A DNA stretch of 64,000 nucleotides, taken from contig NC_070567.1 of assembly GCF_026914185.1 (NCBI RefSeq), positions 2,754,001-2,818,000 on the forward strand, in the 5' to 3' direction. Positions 41,587 through 54,800 of this stretch are shown in pieces. The notes beneath the pieces are model-generated. The model saw nothing but the letters and a program-made list of their open reading frames with translations. It was not told the origin of the DNA and made no database searches. How positions within the stretch are numbered: position 1 is the first letter of the stretch; each line of letters starts with the position of its first letter. Source of the stretch: Puccinia triticina (Eukaryota > Basidiomycota > Pucciniomycetes > Pucciniales > Pucciniaceae). A program made the translations under genes and the position numbers.

Positions 41587-41862
41587 TAATATCAGTTGCA
41601 ATAATGGATATTTTAACTTAAATTGCTTTATCCATTTTTGAAAATTGGGTACTGTAACACATGATGTACCTGCCCACCGTCAATGGTAGCCTGCAAGTAG
41701 GAGGACTACATAAAACATGGTCAAGTGGGAAGAGAAATGAAATATTTTAATATTGATTGAATTAACAGAAAAGGATAGTTTGAAAGGGTCAGCTCCGGAG
41801 GCAAAGGCTTAGGTTTGATCATATATGCACTGTTTTCTTGGGCAACCAAAGTATCTGTCTTC

Positions 41863-42130
41863 TTATATAGCATCTTTTGACATTTTCAGATACTTGAATA
41901 AAATCTTCTTTTCAGGCTCAGTTAATTTTTTCATAAGCACTTCATTTATTTCTTTTTCAGCTTTTTCAGTTGATAAAGCTGATAATTCCTTTATTGCTAT
42001 GAAAAATGCACTTTTGTAGCGAGCATGTGCATGTGCATCTTTTTCTGCATCAGTGAAAGAATTCCAGATATTTTTGTAGAACCATTCTGGTTGTGGTGAT
42101 TCTGCAAATAATTTCAAACTTTCATAGGAT
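41863..42130 (-). pseudogene. Unknown protein fragment, homologous to 61682-62158
   Basis: An exon-like frame after CAG near 42130 reads DEHVSYESLKLFAESPQPEW, then a charged helical part (FTDAEKDAHAHARYKSAFF) and ends LTEPEKKILFKYLKMSKDAI. The last motif matches GFEESEKRILFQYMNFTK at the end of 61682-62158. No known domain recognised. Together with the 42577-42903 segment it may be one intron-bearing gene or a relic of one. Confidence 0.4.
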
Positions 42131-42576
42131 ACATGCTCATCTGTTTCCCATAAGGGTCAGATTAGATAGTGATGAGTACCCAATATATATTATCAGGGGA
42201 GTGGGATACATAGCATGTATTGCCATTTTACTTACCGCTGGTTTTCAAGTCAGATTCATTGGCTAATCCAGACTCATTGGCTAACCCAGTTTCAAATGGT
42301 AAGCAGTAAATTTTCAGAAGTATTCATGGTAAAAAACTCAAGGGATTTGATACAAATTACCAACCTTGAGCAGTTTCAAAGTTTGCAGAAGCTGAAGAAA
42401 TCAGTACCATCAAACATATTCAGAATTAATCAGCAACTGCTGATCACAAATCCAGAATGTTAGTATGAAGGCCAGCAAAAAAAATTAATAACAAACAGCA
42501 TAATTGTTCATCTTTTCCATGTTCAGCTAATAAACGAGAACAAAAATTGTCAGACTTGAAAATTGGAGCAAGCATT

Positions 42577-42903
42577 TTATAAAATGGCTTGAGGAAATTC
42601 ATGTTTACAAGCTACTTCACCAATCACTGATCCTTCTCCTGTGTGAGTAGTTTCTTGGAAATTATCAAGAAGAGCTCTCTTTGCAAGGGTATGTGAGGGT
42701 GAAATGGCATGGGTTGAAACCCTCTGGTAGTTTATGAGCTGGATGGACACTAAGATCTTTGTTAACAACATTTCTATATATTTTTCACTCTTGAATTTTT
42801 TATTTTGGTTCAAATGAAGTAAATTGATTGTGGCAATGATATGGGGGAAGATTGTATGGCAAGGAGTTTCAAAATGTATGAATACAAGGCTATTTATAGT
42901 CAT
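42577..42903 (-). pseudogene. Unknown coding fragment, homologous to 59788-59994
   Basis: The minus strand encodes MLLTKILVSIQLINYQRVST and ISPSHTLAKRALLDN; the plus strand at 59788 has MLLTKILVAIQLLSYQNVSS and ISPSYTLEKRALSDN. Similarity continues past a GTAG in another frame (LVNMNFLKP versus LVPVNFLRL, then AEHGKDEQL versus ADHGKDVEL), so exons may change frame here. Function unknown. Confidence 0.4.
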
Positions 42904-43567
42904 ATTGCAGTTATTTTATGCAAACAAATGTATAAAGTACATGAATGTATAGCACATAAAAATTATATAGAAAAAAATGGCCAGGTTGATTTACAAAAGC
43001 TTCCACACCAAGTGCTGCTGCTTGTCAAGACAAGAAAAAATTTGACCCAACAAAGTTATGTACCTGTCTTGGAACTGTCTGCACTTCAGTCTGAGCCGAG
43101 TTGGGTTTCATGCTTACAGCAGTTTCAAAAAGAGATGGCAATGGGGCCATGTATTTTCCAAATAATGAGTTTCCTCATCCAGACAAAGCTTGCTTTTCAA
43201 GAATTCTGAACTGGAGATCCCTCTCTGCGGAGGGAAGCTCGTGCTTATATCCCACCGGAGGATGACTTGCTACCTGGCATCCGCCTGTTACTTCAATTGC
43301 TGCGGGTATCCGCGCTCTTTCAATTTGTGAAAGGCTAAAGCCGCTAGCCATAGCGGCTCTGTCAGTTTCTGTGCAGTCTTGACTCGCGGATGGCTGACAG
43401 GGCAAAAGAGCACCCTGGTGGGGGCCTGTATAGGACATGTGTTGTTTCTGCACACTCAAAGTTTGGCAGTAGTGCCAAATCTAGCAGTAAAATTGGGTGT
43501 GTGAGGAGAATCCTTGCTTGGAAAATACATTACCCTGTTGCCTTCCTTTTACGAAGCTGCTGTACCT
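42904..43567. other. Unassigned DNA
   Basis: No gene seen on either strand that I can support. The composition changes to GC-richer at about 43205. Confidence 0.3.
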
Positions 43568-43900
43568 TGTTCCTGCAATTTTTCAAATGCTATTTGTTAG
43601 ATACAAGAAAAACCAGTTGGATAATGCGGCCGAGTTTGCATGTTCATCTGGTTCCTGCGAGTTTCCAAATGATATTTGCTAGATACAAGCTCTCCATGAG
43701 ACAAAGACAAATGGAAAATGCCTTGGTTTTCATGTACTGTTCCTGCAATTTTTCAAATGATATTTGCTAGATAGAAGAAGTTTTCCGTGAGACGAAACCA
43801 GTTGGGAAAGGCGGCCGGAGTTTGCATGCTTTCCTGGTTCTTGCGATATGGCAAATGCTGCATGCTAAATACAAGCTCTCCGTGAGACAAGGAGGCGGTC
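43568..43900. repeat. Degenerate tandem repeat, about 85-95 bp, four copies
   Basis: Units start GTTCCTGCAATTTTTCAAAT or variants, followed by GATATTTGCTAGATACAAG and then GAGTTTGCATG or CTCTCCGTGAGAC. Copies begin near 43568, 43650, 43739 and 43836. Confidence 0.7.
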
Positions 43901-44893
43901 GGCCCTGGTCGGTCCAACTATGGGTCTCAACAAGTATCTAAAAATAAGTTTTTAGCTGCGCTCAATGATAAGTCCGCGTACCAACCGGTGCATCATGGCT
44001 CCTACCATTAATTCTACGTCGCAGTTCTGGTCACTCTCCTGGTGCATCACAAGCGGGTCCCAGTCCGACTGGCTGAGCTTTTATTTTAGCTATTGTACAT
44101 CTCTCTAGCTTGGCAGAAGTACACATAACAGGGGAATTTAAGCCGGGAAGATGCAGGGTGTTTTTCTGCAGGACATATCAAATGGATTCTTAAGACAGTT
44201 GTGATTTGTTTTGAAGTAAGCAGTGAGATGATGATGCTGCAGGTCCTAGCTGTTTGCAGCAGAGAAGATACCCGCCAGTGATCTTTGAGGAACTACATAG
44301 AGAGATGCGTGTCAAGTGAAGTTTCGAAGGCAGAGCTGTTTATGAAAATTAAACAAAGCTCCCAGTCCTTCCCAGCCAGATTTTTCTTATGCCCTATGGG
44401 GGGGATCATGTGTCCCCTGCGTGAAGGACAGCCCCGCGGCCATTGCCAATGTTAGAAACTCGGGGTGGCCACTCACATCTTCAAACCAGATACAATCATC
44501 AATTTGTTTATCTTCTTGCAACATCAACCAACGGGAGTCAAGCGCAATAGCTTAAAGTATTCGTCATTGTGAAATAATTGCTGAAAACAGATCTTGGTGT
44601 GAGAGAAGCAAGGGCGGCAGGGCCGTCTAAAAATCTAGCAGATTCCACGAGGCAACAGAGGAGGGGGATGAAAAGCAGAGGGTCTGATGTGCCGATGGGG
44701 AGTAGGTATCATACTTGGTATCATTGTTGAGTTGTGGAATCAAACAAAGTCACAAGTCAGCAGCTGGCCACCAAAAAAGAGAAGAGACGATATTTTGAAG
44801 GAGGCGCAACATCGGACACGGCGCTAATCGCCGCCTCCGCCCTGGTCGTTCTCTTCCATCTTGTCACCGGACTTCGACCTGTGTTTGATAGCG
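43901..44893. other. Unassigned DNA
   Basis: No gene, repeat or RNA recognised. Confidence 0.3.
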
Positions 44894-45453
44894 TCAAACA
44901 TTGTGACGTCGTTGACGATCATCCGAGGAACCTGTCTGGGACTCGGCAGCCCAGACGGGGTCTGGGGGAGGGGAGGAGCCCCACATGTACCAGCCCCCGT
45001 CCCATCCAGGGAAGTGCTTGAGGCTGATCAAGGGGTCACAGCGCTCTTTCCAGAAAAACAGGCGCCACAAGGCAAAGGCATGTACCTGCCACGGGTCTAT
45101 AGAAAGATTCTCTACCATGGTCTGCCCACAGATGTTCCGGATGACAAGCGCCGGTGTGCAGCCCCTTAGTTGAGTGACATTTTGTGTGATCCCCACTTTG
45201 GTGTTCAGAGCCTCCAACAAGAAACCCATTGTACTTTTAGGATCAGTGTGAGGCCATTGTTGTTGAGAGAAGCAACTGGCCAGACTGCTGGTCGTGGAGG
45301 TGATTGGATCATGGGGTGGGATGCTTGCCAATGTTCAATCACAGCAAGGCATGTGATATCATGAATTGCCGCGGTGGGTGGCAAAACCCCAAGGCAGAAA
45401 AGGCTGCTGTGCAGCATAACCACGTAACTCCAAGCCATCAAATGTCCAAGCAT
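44894..45453 (-). CDS. Hypothetical gene or pseudogene on minus strand
   Basis: Two overlapping frames look coding. One (45453-45205) starts MLGHLMAWSYVVMLHSSLFC with a signal-peptide-like hydrophobic run. The other (45331-44894) reads MGFLLEALNTKVGITQNVTQ, NICGQTMVENLSIDPWQVHA and WKERCDPLISLKHFPGWDGG. They could be joined by a small intron or a frameshift near 45210-45330. No family recognised; the Trp- and Cys-containing second part is not low complexity, which favours a real protein at some time. Confidence 0.3.
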
Positions 45454-48156
45454 TTATCAAAACACAATACATAATTCCTGCTTTTATTCAGTGGGGAAAG
45501 CCTTTCAATTTGTGTGTACTTTTTTGTCTTTTGGGCTGGAAAGCCCTGCCATTTTTTTTGTAAATTTCTTCTAGTGTAAGGGGAAAGTAATGACTAGAAT
45601 ACTACACGTGCCAGAAACAGAACGTTTCAGAATATCTCAGACAAGCTAGTGATAACAATTGGCAGATCTCTCACAAACTCAAATGGTAAATAAGATTTAT
45701 GGTTTTGAATGTGACTCTACAAAAAATGAAGATGATAGTAGAGATAACAAAATATTGCGATAAGGGACATACAAGAAGTGATGCGCGCATTAGGGTTTTT
45801 ATAGGAAAACAATGAAAAGGTAGAGAGAACACGATAAGCCAGGAAAACCATGATGCTTTCGATCCTAGGGAATGTGATTCATTGTAAATCCTATTGTCTT
45901 GGGTTTACTGCTAAGAGATAAGCTTATCCATTATTTGTCAGCTTCATAACTTTTGTCAGCCTACCTGATGCCAAGGATATTATCCTTCTAGCTACACGTG
46001 GTGCAAAGCAAAAGATTAGAGTTACAAAACTCTAAGACAAGGTTATAAGGGTTAATTCCAACGTAATTGTTGGGAATTATGGCGTAAGAATAAGGCAATT
46101 TGGGCCAATTTGGGCCAATTTGACGTAATAAAATGAATATAATTAATTTTTAAGAGGGGCCTGATAAATCAGGGGTGTTTAATCCCTCTAGAATGAAGAA
46201 CTGGGGCCTGTAAACAGGGGTGTTTCAAATCCCAGAAAGAAATGGCGGAGAATCTCAAGAGAAGGGGCTTAAACTTACTAGTATAAGACCCTAGAGTCAC
46301 TTGAGGTTCTTCAGGCGTGAAGTTGGGCAGTTGGAGGCGCTCAGAGGAGGTAATCTTGAGGGCAGGGTGATTACTGGACAGCTTCAGGGCGGAAATTAGG
46401 GCTAAAAATCACGAAAGTAGGTATTTTACCTGGCAAATCACAGGCTAAATGAGGCTGTTGAAGGCGGGTAAAATTCTAATATGTAATGTAAAGCTGGGGA
46501 ATCTCCTTTTGGGCGGAGAAAGGGCCCTTTTTATAGCCTAGGCAGGCCTCCAGGGGCGCCCAGGGGACATGGGGACACTTGTGGGCGCATTCTGAGGCAA
46601 TTTGGTTGCGCTAGAAGGCGCTGTGGGTCGTGGAACCTTGGGGCTTGGATACAAGGGTTGCCAAGGACCATTTACAGAGGTTCTGCGTGATCTTACACAT
46701 GCCTTACACGTCATGGGGGCTGGTTTGGGGGTTCTGTGACGCTCATTTCCGTGGAAATGTGCCACAGAAGGTACTAGAACTGGCTTCTGTGCACTTGTAC
46801 ACGTGCAAGCAGTGCTTCATACATGTTCTGGAGGCGCTTATTAAGTGCTCCAGTTCATTTGATCCCTTCTACACATTTACTACAGTTGTAATTTACGTGT
46901 AGTGAGGCTTGGGAGAAGCTGGGGCGCTTTCTAGTGTCTCCTGTGCACGCTGCAAGAGCTCTTTTCCATCTAGAATGTTTTATATTGAATGACGTGGTAA
47001 TTACATTTTGTTTGGTGATTAATTACATGTGTACAAGCCCTATAACACATGTAATATTTGTTATTGGGGCGTATTCTGGCTCATTCTTACTTATTGGTAG
47101 CCTGAGCGCTTTGGTTGCGGGCTACTTTATGCATTATGCATATATGTACACTATGGGCGCGGGCTTGAGCTCTAGGCAACAGAACACGCGGGCTTGGGTG
47201 CGCCACGCAACAAATAAAGCTATCTTTTGAACTGTACACAACACCTCAGTTACGTCACTGGAAATGGTTGTAAATATATGTACTTATATATATATATGCA
47301 TACAAGTGCATCCACGTGCGTAAACTTTGTAGTTAGTTTACACAAGGAAGGGGTAATAATTAAGGGTACTTGTAAGTGAGGTACCCTAGGTTAATTTACC
47401 CGTAGAATAAGAATCTTCTATAATATTTCACATATTAATTACATAAAGCTGAGTAATTAATTATTTATATATGTATTTAATGTTTTTGCGTAGTTTTACA
47501 TATGTAAGAGTAATAATGTCTCTTTCATATGTAACACTACTTTTTATGGTTTTGTTTGTATTATTTCTATGTCACGGTGGCTCTGCCATAGTAGCCAGCT
47601 GACAACTTTGAAATAACAGCTATGTAATCTTGAAATGTCATTGTGTGTGATATGACTAATAAACTTGTACGTATATCCGATTCTTACAGGGAACCCTTGA
47701 TTTTGTTTCCACAAAGCTGTGGTTTTAATAGACTTGGATTTGTGTTGGGTAGAAATGAGCAGAAAACAAAGGGTACCTATGGAAAAGGGGGTCTGCAAAA
47801 ACCGGGTACAAACGTGGAAAACCTGGGTACCCTATGTCATTTTGTAATGCTTCTATCCAAAGGGATATCATAAATTTAGTTTTTACCATTCCTGCACATT
47901 TGAGATATCTCAATCCATTCCTCCAACCCCCAAACAACATCAAAAAGACCCAAACTGTGTATTTTTTTACACAGAAAAGGTCTGGCAGCTTCCACACAGT
48001 GCTCTCTCCTTTAAAATGTGAAAGAATTGACAATTCTAGGATTGTATTTCTTGACAAGCTATGACTCAGGACTATGGATCAATGACAGAGATAGAAAGGA
48101 AACAAGATGTATCTGGCTTGCGGTCTGTCTCCACTTGAGTAGAGAAGAGAAGGGGA
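45454..48156. other. AT-rich intergenic region, LTR-like signals, no firm gene
   Basis: 45780-46560 read on the minus strand has promoter-like signals (GCTATAAAAAGGGCCC near 46525) and short tandem words (TTTGGGCCAATTTGGGCC near 46100; GGGGCCTG…GGGGTGTTT twice at 46155-46230), suggesting a decayed LTR. 47285-47300 has a TA microsatellite. No supported coding sequence. Confidence 0.3.
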
Positions 48157-48498
48157 TTGATTGCCAAGACAGACAAAACTACGAGGAGTCTCTTGGGCTT
48201 TTGGGCTCTCATCTGGGCAGCCTTGGTGCCAAGTGGTGTTCTCCTTGTGGAGGCTGTGATCCCCTCTATTGATCTGCCCGCAGCATCAAGGGGCCTAGTG
48301 GAGGTGGAGGACACTGCACTTGATCAGTGTTGGGCGTGCGGCCTGGGTGCTCTCCAGACAGCCTCCTGGCGTGGCTGGGGCTTGCTGAGGTGGGAGCTGT
48401 TATGGGTTGGATCTGGATGTGCAGAGGGATATTTAGGTTTCTGCTGCTGGGTTGGTGTTGCTTGGTTCTTTGGTTGGCTCTACGTGAGCAGAGGGTGA
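48157..48498 (+). CDS. Hypothetical short frame upstream of CCH1
   Basis: The frame reads TTRSLLGFWALIWAALVPSG, VLLVEAVIPSIDLPAASRG and a Trp/Gly/Cys-rich end. It resembles a secreted-protein start but lacks an ATG in a good context, so the start is uncertain. It may equally be part of the CCH1 5' region. A 17-18-base T tract lies downstream at about 48687. Confidence 0.15.
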   Translation: MIAKTDKTTRSLLGFWALIWAALVPSGVLLVEAVIPSIDLPAASRGLVEVEDTALDQCWACGLGALQTASWRGWGLLRWELLWVGSGCAEGYLGFCCWVGVAWFFGWLYVSRG

Positions 48499-48814
48499 GC
48501 ACAGCTGTTTGTGGCTGATGCATGTGCATGCTGCAGAGCCCCTTGTGCTTCTTTGCGTGCTGGGTTTGTCGTTCTCTTTTCTCCAGTGTTTTCTTGAGCA
48601 CATGGGCATGGGTGAGCTGCAGAAATACATAGTATTGTACCCCCATTCTTTTCCTCCGGCTGATGGCTTTGAGTTTATGGCAGTTTTTTTTTTTTTTTTT
48701 TTCAGGGTGGATGGATTATGTAAGCTGAGTGACCACTTCCTCGGGCACCAAGTAGCCAATAGTTATCGTCGCTGCACCCGCCATGGCCAGCGACCGAGAC
48801 TAGGCAGCCACACC

Positions 48815-51800
48815 ATGCGCACCCTCGGCCTCACCAGCAACGACAACGACCACGAGCAGCCGCTCTCCCCCTCCCGCGCATCCTCACTGGCATCCTCCTC
48901 CGATCAAGCCTCCGCCTACTCCGACCACCACCTCGACAGCGCCGCCCCCTACGCCAGCGCACTCAGACAGCCCGACCAGCCATGCCCAGCACCAGCACCA
49001 GCACCAGCACTAGCACCAGCACCAGCACTAGCACCAGCACCAGCACTAGCACCAGCACCAGCACCAGCCGATAGATCCCCATCGCCCCACGGGCTGCACA
49101 AGCGCCACAGCAAGACCTTCCGCCCGCCCGACCCAGCCATCCCCATGGCCTCGCAGGACTCCGCCTCCGCCAGCACGCCCAGCCACCCGCTCCACCCCGC
49201 CACCCTCGCCCCATCCGACCCGCGCCCGCGCTCCCAGAAGGCCCAGTCCTTCCAGCCCGCCGACGACCTCGCCTTCGCCGCCTGCCCCACCCTCGCCCAC
49301 GGCCTCGCCAGCACGCTCGCCCCCGCCGCCCTTGCCCCGCACGCCCCCGCCGGCGCCGGCCTCCAGCCCTCCAGGTCCACCCTCCGCACCGCCACCCATC
49401 TGCTGCGCTCCGCCAGCCGCAGGGTCGTCAATCTCTCCGGCACAGACCATGCCGACGAGCCCCTGCCCGCGCCCTCTCCCCGGCGACGCCGACGCACCAC
49501 CCGGCCCCGCTCGCCCTCCCGGCTGTCGCGCACGAGCATCGAGCTGGACTACGCGGGCCTCTCGCGCCCGCCTCAGCCGCGGCTCGACGAGCCGAGCGAC
49601 GAGGACTCGGAGGACTCCGACGAGCACCTGCGGCCTTCGCGGCGCGGCTCCCGGCGCAGACTCTCGCTCAGCAGCGCGCTCCCCGCCCAGCTCAAGGGGA
49701 ACACCCTCGGCCTCTTCGGCCCCCGCCACCCGCTCCGCCTCGGCCTCTTCCGCTCCTTCCACGCCGGACACATCGACCCCCTCATCTTCCTCCTCATCAT
49801 CCTCGACGCCGTCGTCCTCACCATCCAGGCCTCCAAGTCCGTCTGGGACCATCCCCGCCCCGCCAAGGGCTACTTCCACACCTGGGAGGACGCCGTGCTC
49901 TTCATCCTCTTCTGCATCTTCACGTACGTCCCTCCCCTCCCTCCCTGTGTCAGCATACTCAAACCACTTTCTCTCGCAGGCTCGAATGTATGGCCCGGAT
50001 CATCGTCTCGGGGCTCGCGCTGAACTCGGAGTCGTGGATCGAGCTGAGTTCGGGCGCGATGCGGGCGCGCGGGGCGGGGATCCTGGGGCGGAAGGAGCGC
50101 GCGGTGCGGCAGCTAGCGATTGGGGGCGCGGGGCGGCCGTACGAGGGGCGGGGCGAGGGCTCGACGGAGGTGCTAAGCTTCAGCCCGCGGACGCCGTTCA
50201 CGGCGCTCGACGGCGGCTATCCGGCGTCGCCGTACGGGGCTGCGAGCGGGAAGCTGCCGCTGGCCCAGCCGTCGCCCAGCCTGTCGTGCGGCTCCGCCGG
50301 CCTCCTGCTCCCCCCGTCTCGCCGGCCGGCCGAGCAGCCGACCCGCAAGGACTCGTTCCCCGTCGCCATGCTCGCCTCCGCCAAGCCGCTCTTCTCCCAG
50401 CAGGCCGCGCCCTTCCACTCCGGCATCCAGCGCCAGCAGCGCCAGCTCATCAAGCAGACCGCCTACCTCCGCCAGTCCTGGAACCGCATGGACTTCATCG
50501 CCGTCCTCGGCTTCTGGATCGCCTTCGTCCTCGCCTCCTCCGGCGCCGAGGCCGCCAAACAGATCTACCTCTTCCGCGCCCTCAGCGTGCTCCGGCTCAT
50601 GCGTCTGCTCACCGTCACTTCCGGCACCACCGTCAGCAGTCTCCCTCCCTCCCTCCTCCTCCTCCTCCTCCCTCTCCCTGATCCATGCTTTTTCGCAGAG
50701 AATCCTCAACTCGCTCAAGCGCGCCTCGCCGCTGCTCGTCAACGTCGTCTTCTTCATCTTCTTCGCCGCCGCCCTGTTCAGCATCGTGGGTGTCCAGAGC
50801 TTCAAGGGCTCCTTCGACCGCCACTGTGTCTGGATCGGTACAGTCTCTCTTCCCCAGACTCTCTCCGGGGCCCCGCTGACGTCCGCTCCCCCTCCCCACA
50901 CAGACCCGCAAGGCCAGAGCAACTACACCTTCCAGGCCCAGTCCTGCGGCGGCCAGTACAACCCGATCACCGGCCTCGAGGAGGGCTTCGTCCACTACGC
51001 CACCGGCAAGCTCTTCGGCTCCTCCAAGGGCTACATCTGCCCCCAGGGCCAACTCTGCATGGTCCGTCTTTTCCTCCTCCTTTGCCCCCCGCCCCCCGCA
51101 GCCAGCTCATCCTTTGCCGACGGTCGTCATCAGGAAACGGGGAACCCGAACAACGGCACCCAGAGCTTCGACAACGTCGCCGGCGCGGCGATGCAAGTGG
51201 TGATCATCGCCTCCGGTCCGTCTGTCTCCGTCCTACCCATGCCATCCCCGCTGACGACCTGTGCCTTTCTTGCAGCGAATACCTGGTCGAACATGATGTA
51301 CAGTCTGATGGATGCAGAGTACTACGCCTCATGCGCATTCTTCATCGTCTGTCTGCTCGTCCTCAACTTCTGGCTGCTCAACATCCTCGTCGCCGTCATC
51401 ACGAACACGTTTGCGGAGATCATGGACGAGACGAAGCATTCGGCGTTTGCCGTCAGCTCTGCGTCAGTCGTCTCCCCTCCAGAGCCCCCGCCCGCACCCC
51501 CCCCTGACGCCGCTTTGTTGCAGACCGATTCTCTCCGGGCCTGCGCCGCCCGACTTCGCCCCCGACACGCCCAAGCTCTCCCGGACACAGAAGATGAAGC
51601 TCAAGACCGGCTGGCTCAGGCGGCTCAACAACAAGCTCTACTACCCTTGGGTCCTCGTCGTCCTCGCCCAATTCTCCTTCCAAGCCAGTCGGAGCGCCTT
51701 CAACCCCGCCTGGGCCGCGCGTCTCGGTCAGCCTTCCCCCCCTCCTCCTCTCTCGCGAAGCGGGATAGCCTGACGACTGTGTGTGTTTTTTCAGACCAAA

Positions 51801-54800
51801 TCGAGGCCTACTTCACGATCGTCTTCCTGGCCGAGATCCTGCTCCGCTTCGCCGGATACCTGCCCGCCTCCACCCGGCTCTTCCTCCGCTCCGGCACCAA
51901 CCTCGCCGACGTCGGCCTCGCTATCCTCACCAGCCTCATCCAGATCCCCCCCATCAAGCGCTCCGTCGTCTATCCCTGGCTCACCGTCTTCCAGATCGCC
52001 CGCTTCTACCGCGTCATCGTCGCCTTCCCGCGCACCGGAAACCTTCTGGTACGTCTCAACAGCTTGAACCCCTACAACTATGCTGACGATCTTGTTTCGG
52101 TCTCGTAGCAAGGCTTGAGGGGCAGCCTCAACGGCTTAGTCAACATGATCTTGTTCCTGCTCGCCATCAACTTCTTCGCGGCCCTGTTTGCGGCCCAATA
52201 CCTCCGCGGGGTGATCCCCAAGTCGGACCAGACGGAGATGACGTTCTACTCGATGTGGAACGCGTTCCTGGCGATGTACCAGATCTTCTCGTCGGAGAAC
52301 TGGACGACGGTGCTGTACTCGGGCATGGCTGCCCAGGCGCCCTACGGCCAGGCGTTCATCTCCGCCATCTTCCTCTCCCTCTGGTTCCTCTTCTCCAACT
52401 TCGTCCTCCTCCAGATGTTCATCGCCGTCATCTCCGAGGGCTTCGCCGTCGCCGAGGAGCAGAAGAAGAAGGAACAGATCCGCGCGCTCATCAATCGCTC
52501 CAACCCCCAGTCCGAGCTCCCGGCCTGGTTCAAACGCCTCAACCCCTACTTCCGCCCGTCCTCCAACAACAAGCTTGGTCGGAACGAGACGATCACCCTC
52601 GATGCCGACGATCTTCCCGCCGAGACCGTCCTGCCTGGCCGCAAGTCCGTCGTGCGCGACTTCCTGCATCCGAAAGACGGCCCGCACGGCGCCAAGGGCG
52701 ACGGCTATCCCGGCCTCCAGAAGTCCAACTCCGACCATCGCTCGTTCGTCGGCCGGGCCCGCAAAGCCTTCCTGCTCGACCCGTTTGACGGCCCCTTCTC
52801 GGATCCCCAGCTGCTCAAATCCAACATCACCACCGAGGAACGCGCCAAGGCCGAGGCCGCCCGCCAGATGGAGTTCCTCTCCATGAACCCCAGCCAGCGC
52901 CAGCAGTTCTACATCACTTCGAACACCGAGAAGCTCGAGCGAGAGGCCCAGTTCATCAAAGACCATCCGACCTACGATAAGGTCTTCTGGTACATCTCCC
53001 AGACTAACCCCCTCCGCAAGCTCTGCCAGTATCTCGTCGAGCCCTCCTACGGCGAACGGACCTTCGGCCGGCCGGCCAACAAGATCGGCGTCATCGTCTT
53101 CAAGCTCATCGTCTTCAGCACCATCCTGGGCAGCGTCGTCGTCGCAGCCATCGCGACGCCGGTCTACAAGCAGCACTACTATCTGATCAACGGCGAGTCG
53201 ATCTATACCTGGTTCACCCTTGCCGAGGTCATCCTCGGCCTGTTCTTCGTGCTCGAGTTTGTCATCAAGGTCCTCGCCGACGGCTTCATCTTTACCCCCA
53301 ACGCCTACCTCCTCAACACCTGGAACCGCATCGACTTCCTCGTCCTCGGCACGCTGGTCTCCGATATCCTGGCCTCCTTGGTCTACGGCGGCCTGACCAG
53401 CCGGTTCACGCGCTCGCTCAAGGCCTTCCGGGCGCTGCGGATGATCAACCTGACGATGAGCATGCGCGAGACGTTCTACAACGTGCTGATCCTCGGCTTT
53501 GGGAACCTCATGGACGCCTCGGTCCTCACAATCATGTACATCGTCCCGTTTGCCGTCTGGGGCCAGAACCTGTTTGCCGGGCTGCTCTACGGCTGCAACG
53601 ACTCGAGCAGGGCGACGAAGGCGCAATGCATCGACGAGTTTGTGAGTGCCCCGCCGAGCCTCGAGGGCGCCCCGGCCGCCTTCGCCTTCCTCATGCCCCG
53701 GGCCTGGCAGAACCCCTACGTGTATTCCTTCGACTCCTTCCGGACGGCGGTGTCGATCCTGTTCGAGATCATCTCCGAGGAAGGCTGGATCAGCGTGATG
53801 ACCAGTCTGATGTCGATCACCGGAAAGGACAGCCAGCCCCAGCAGGACGGCTCGCAATGGAACGCGATCTACAGTCTGATCTACAACCTCTTCGGCGCCA
53901 CCATCGTCCTCACCCTCTTCCTCGCCGTCATCATCAACTCCTTCCTCAAGCGCTCCGGCTCCGCCTTCCTCACCACCGAGCAACAGCAGTGGATCAACCT
54001 CAAGAAACTCATCTATCTCCAGCAGCCCTCCAAGCGCCCCAAGGCCAGACCCCAGAGCTCCGTCCGCGACTGGTGCTACCAGAAGGCTACCCTCAAGCAC
54101 GGCTGGTGGTCCAATATGATGACCACCCTCTACGTCATCCATGTCGGCTTGTTGATGACCCTGGCGAGGTCTAATAGCAATACCAAGCTCGATGTCTATC
54201 GCGGTTCGTACTCTCTCTCTCTCTCTCTCTCTCTCTTGCCATGATGATTGCTGAAATACTTTTTTTTTTTTTTACAGACGGAGCGTTTCTTGTTCTGGCG
54301 ACGTTTTATCTCGTGGATGTGGTGGTGGGACTGCTGGGCTTAGGCTGGATAAGTTTCCAGCAGAACGGGTGGCGGATCTACGACGTGGTGGTGATCGCGG
54401 GGACGTTTGGGACGACGGTGCCGACGATCGTGTTGCCGGGACAAGTGACGAACGTGACGATCCAGTTCCAGAAGTTCTTCCTGGTGGCGATCGCGTTCAA
54501 GCTGGTGATGAAGAACAACGAGCTCAACCAGCTGTTCCAGACCGCCCTGTCCAGCCTGCCCTCGATCGCTAACCTCATGGGCCTCTGGATCGTCTTCTTC
54601 CTCGTCTGGGCTATCCTCTTCGTCGAGAACTTCAGCCTCACCCGCGCCGGCCCGACCTCCCTCACCCGCTACTCCAACTACCAGAGCCTCGCTAACGCCC
54701 TCGTCATGCTCGCCATCCAAAGCACTGGGTCCGTCTTCTCTCACTTTCCCTCTCTCTCTCGCTCACAATCATCCACTGAAACTTCTTTCCCACTGTCTCT

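Noticed and set aside
49046..49879. 277-codon antisense frame in CCH1 exon 1
   Set aside because: Low-complexity Gly/Glu/Arg reading of the complement of the channel N-terminus.
52136..54142. 668-codon open frame antisense to CCH1 exon 9
   Set aside because: It is a shadow of GC-rich codons with C at third positions. It is Asp/Glu/Gly-rich with no domains, while the sense strand has unmistakable channel repeats.
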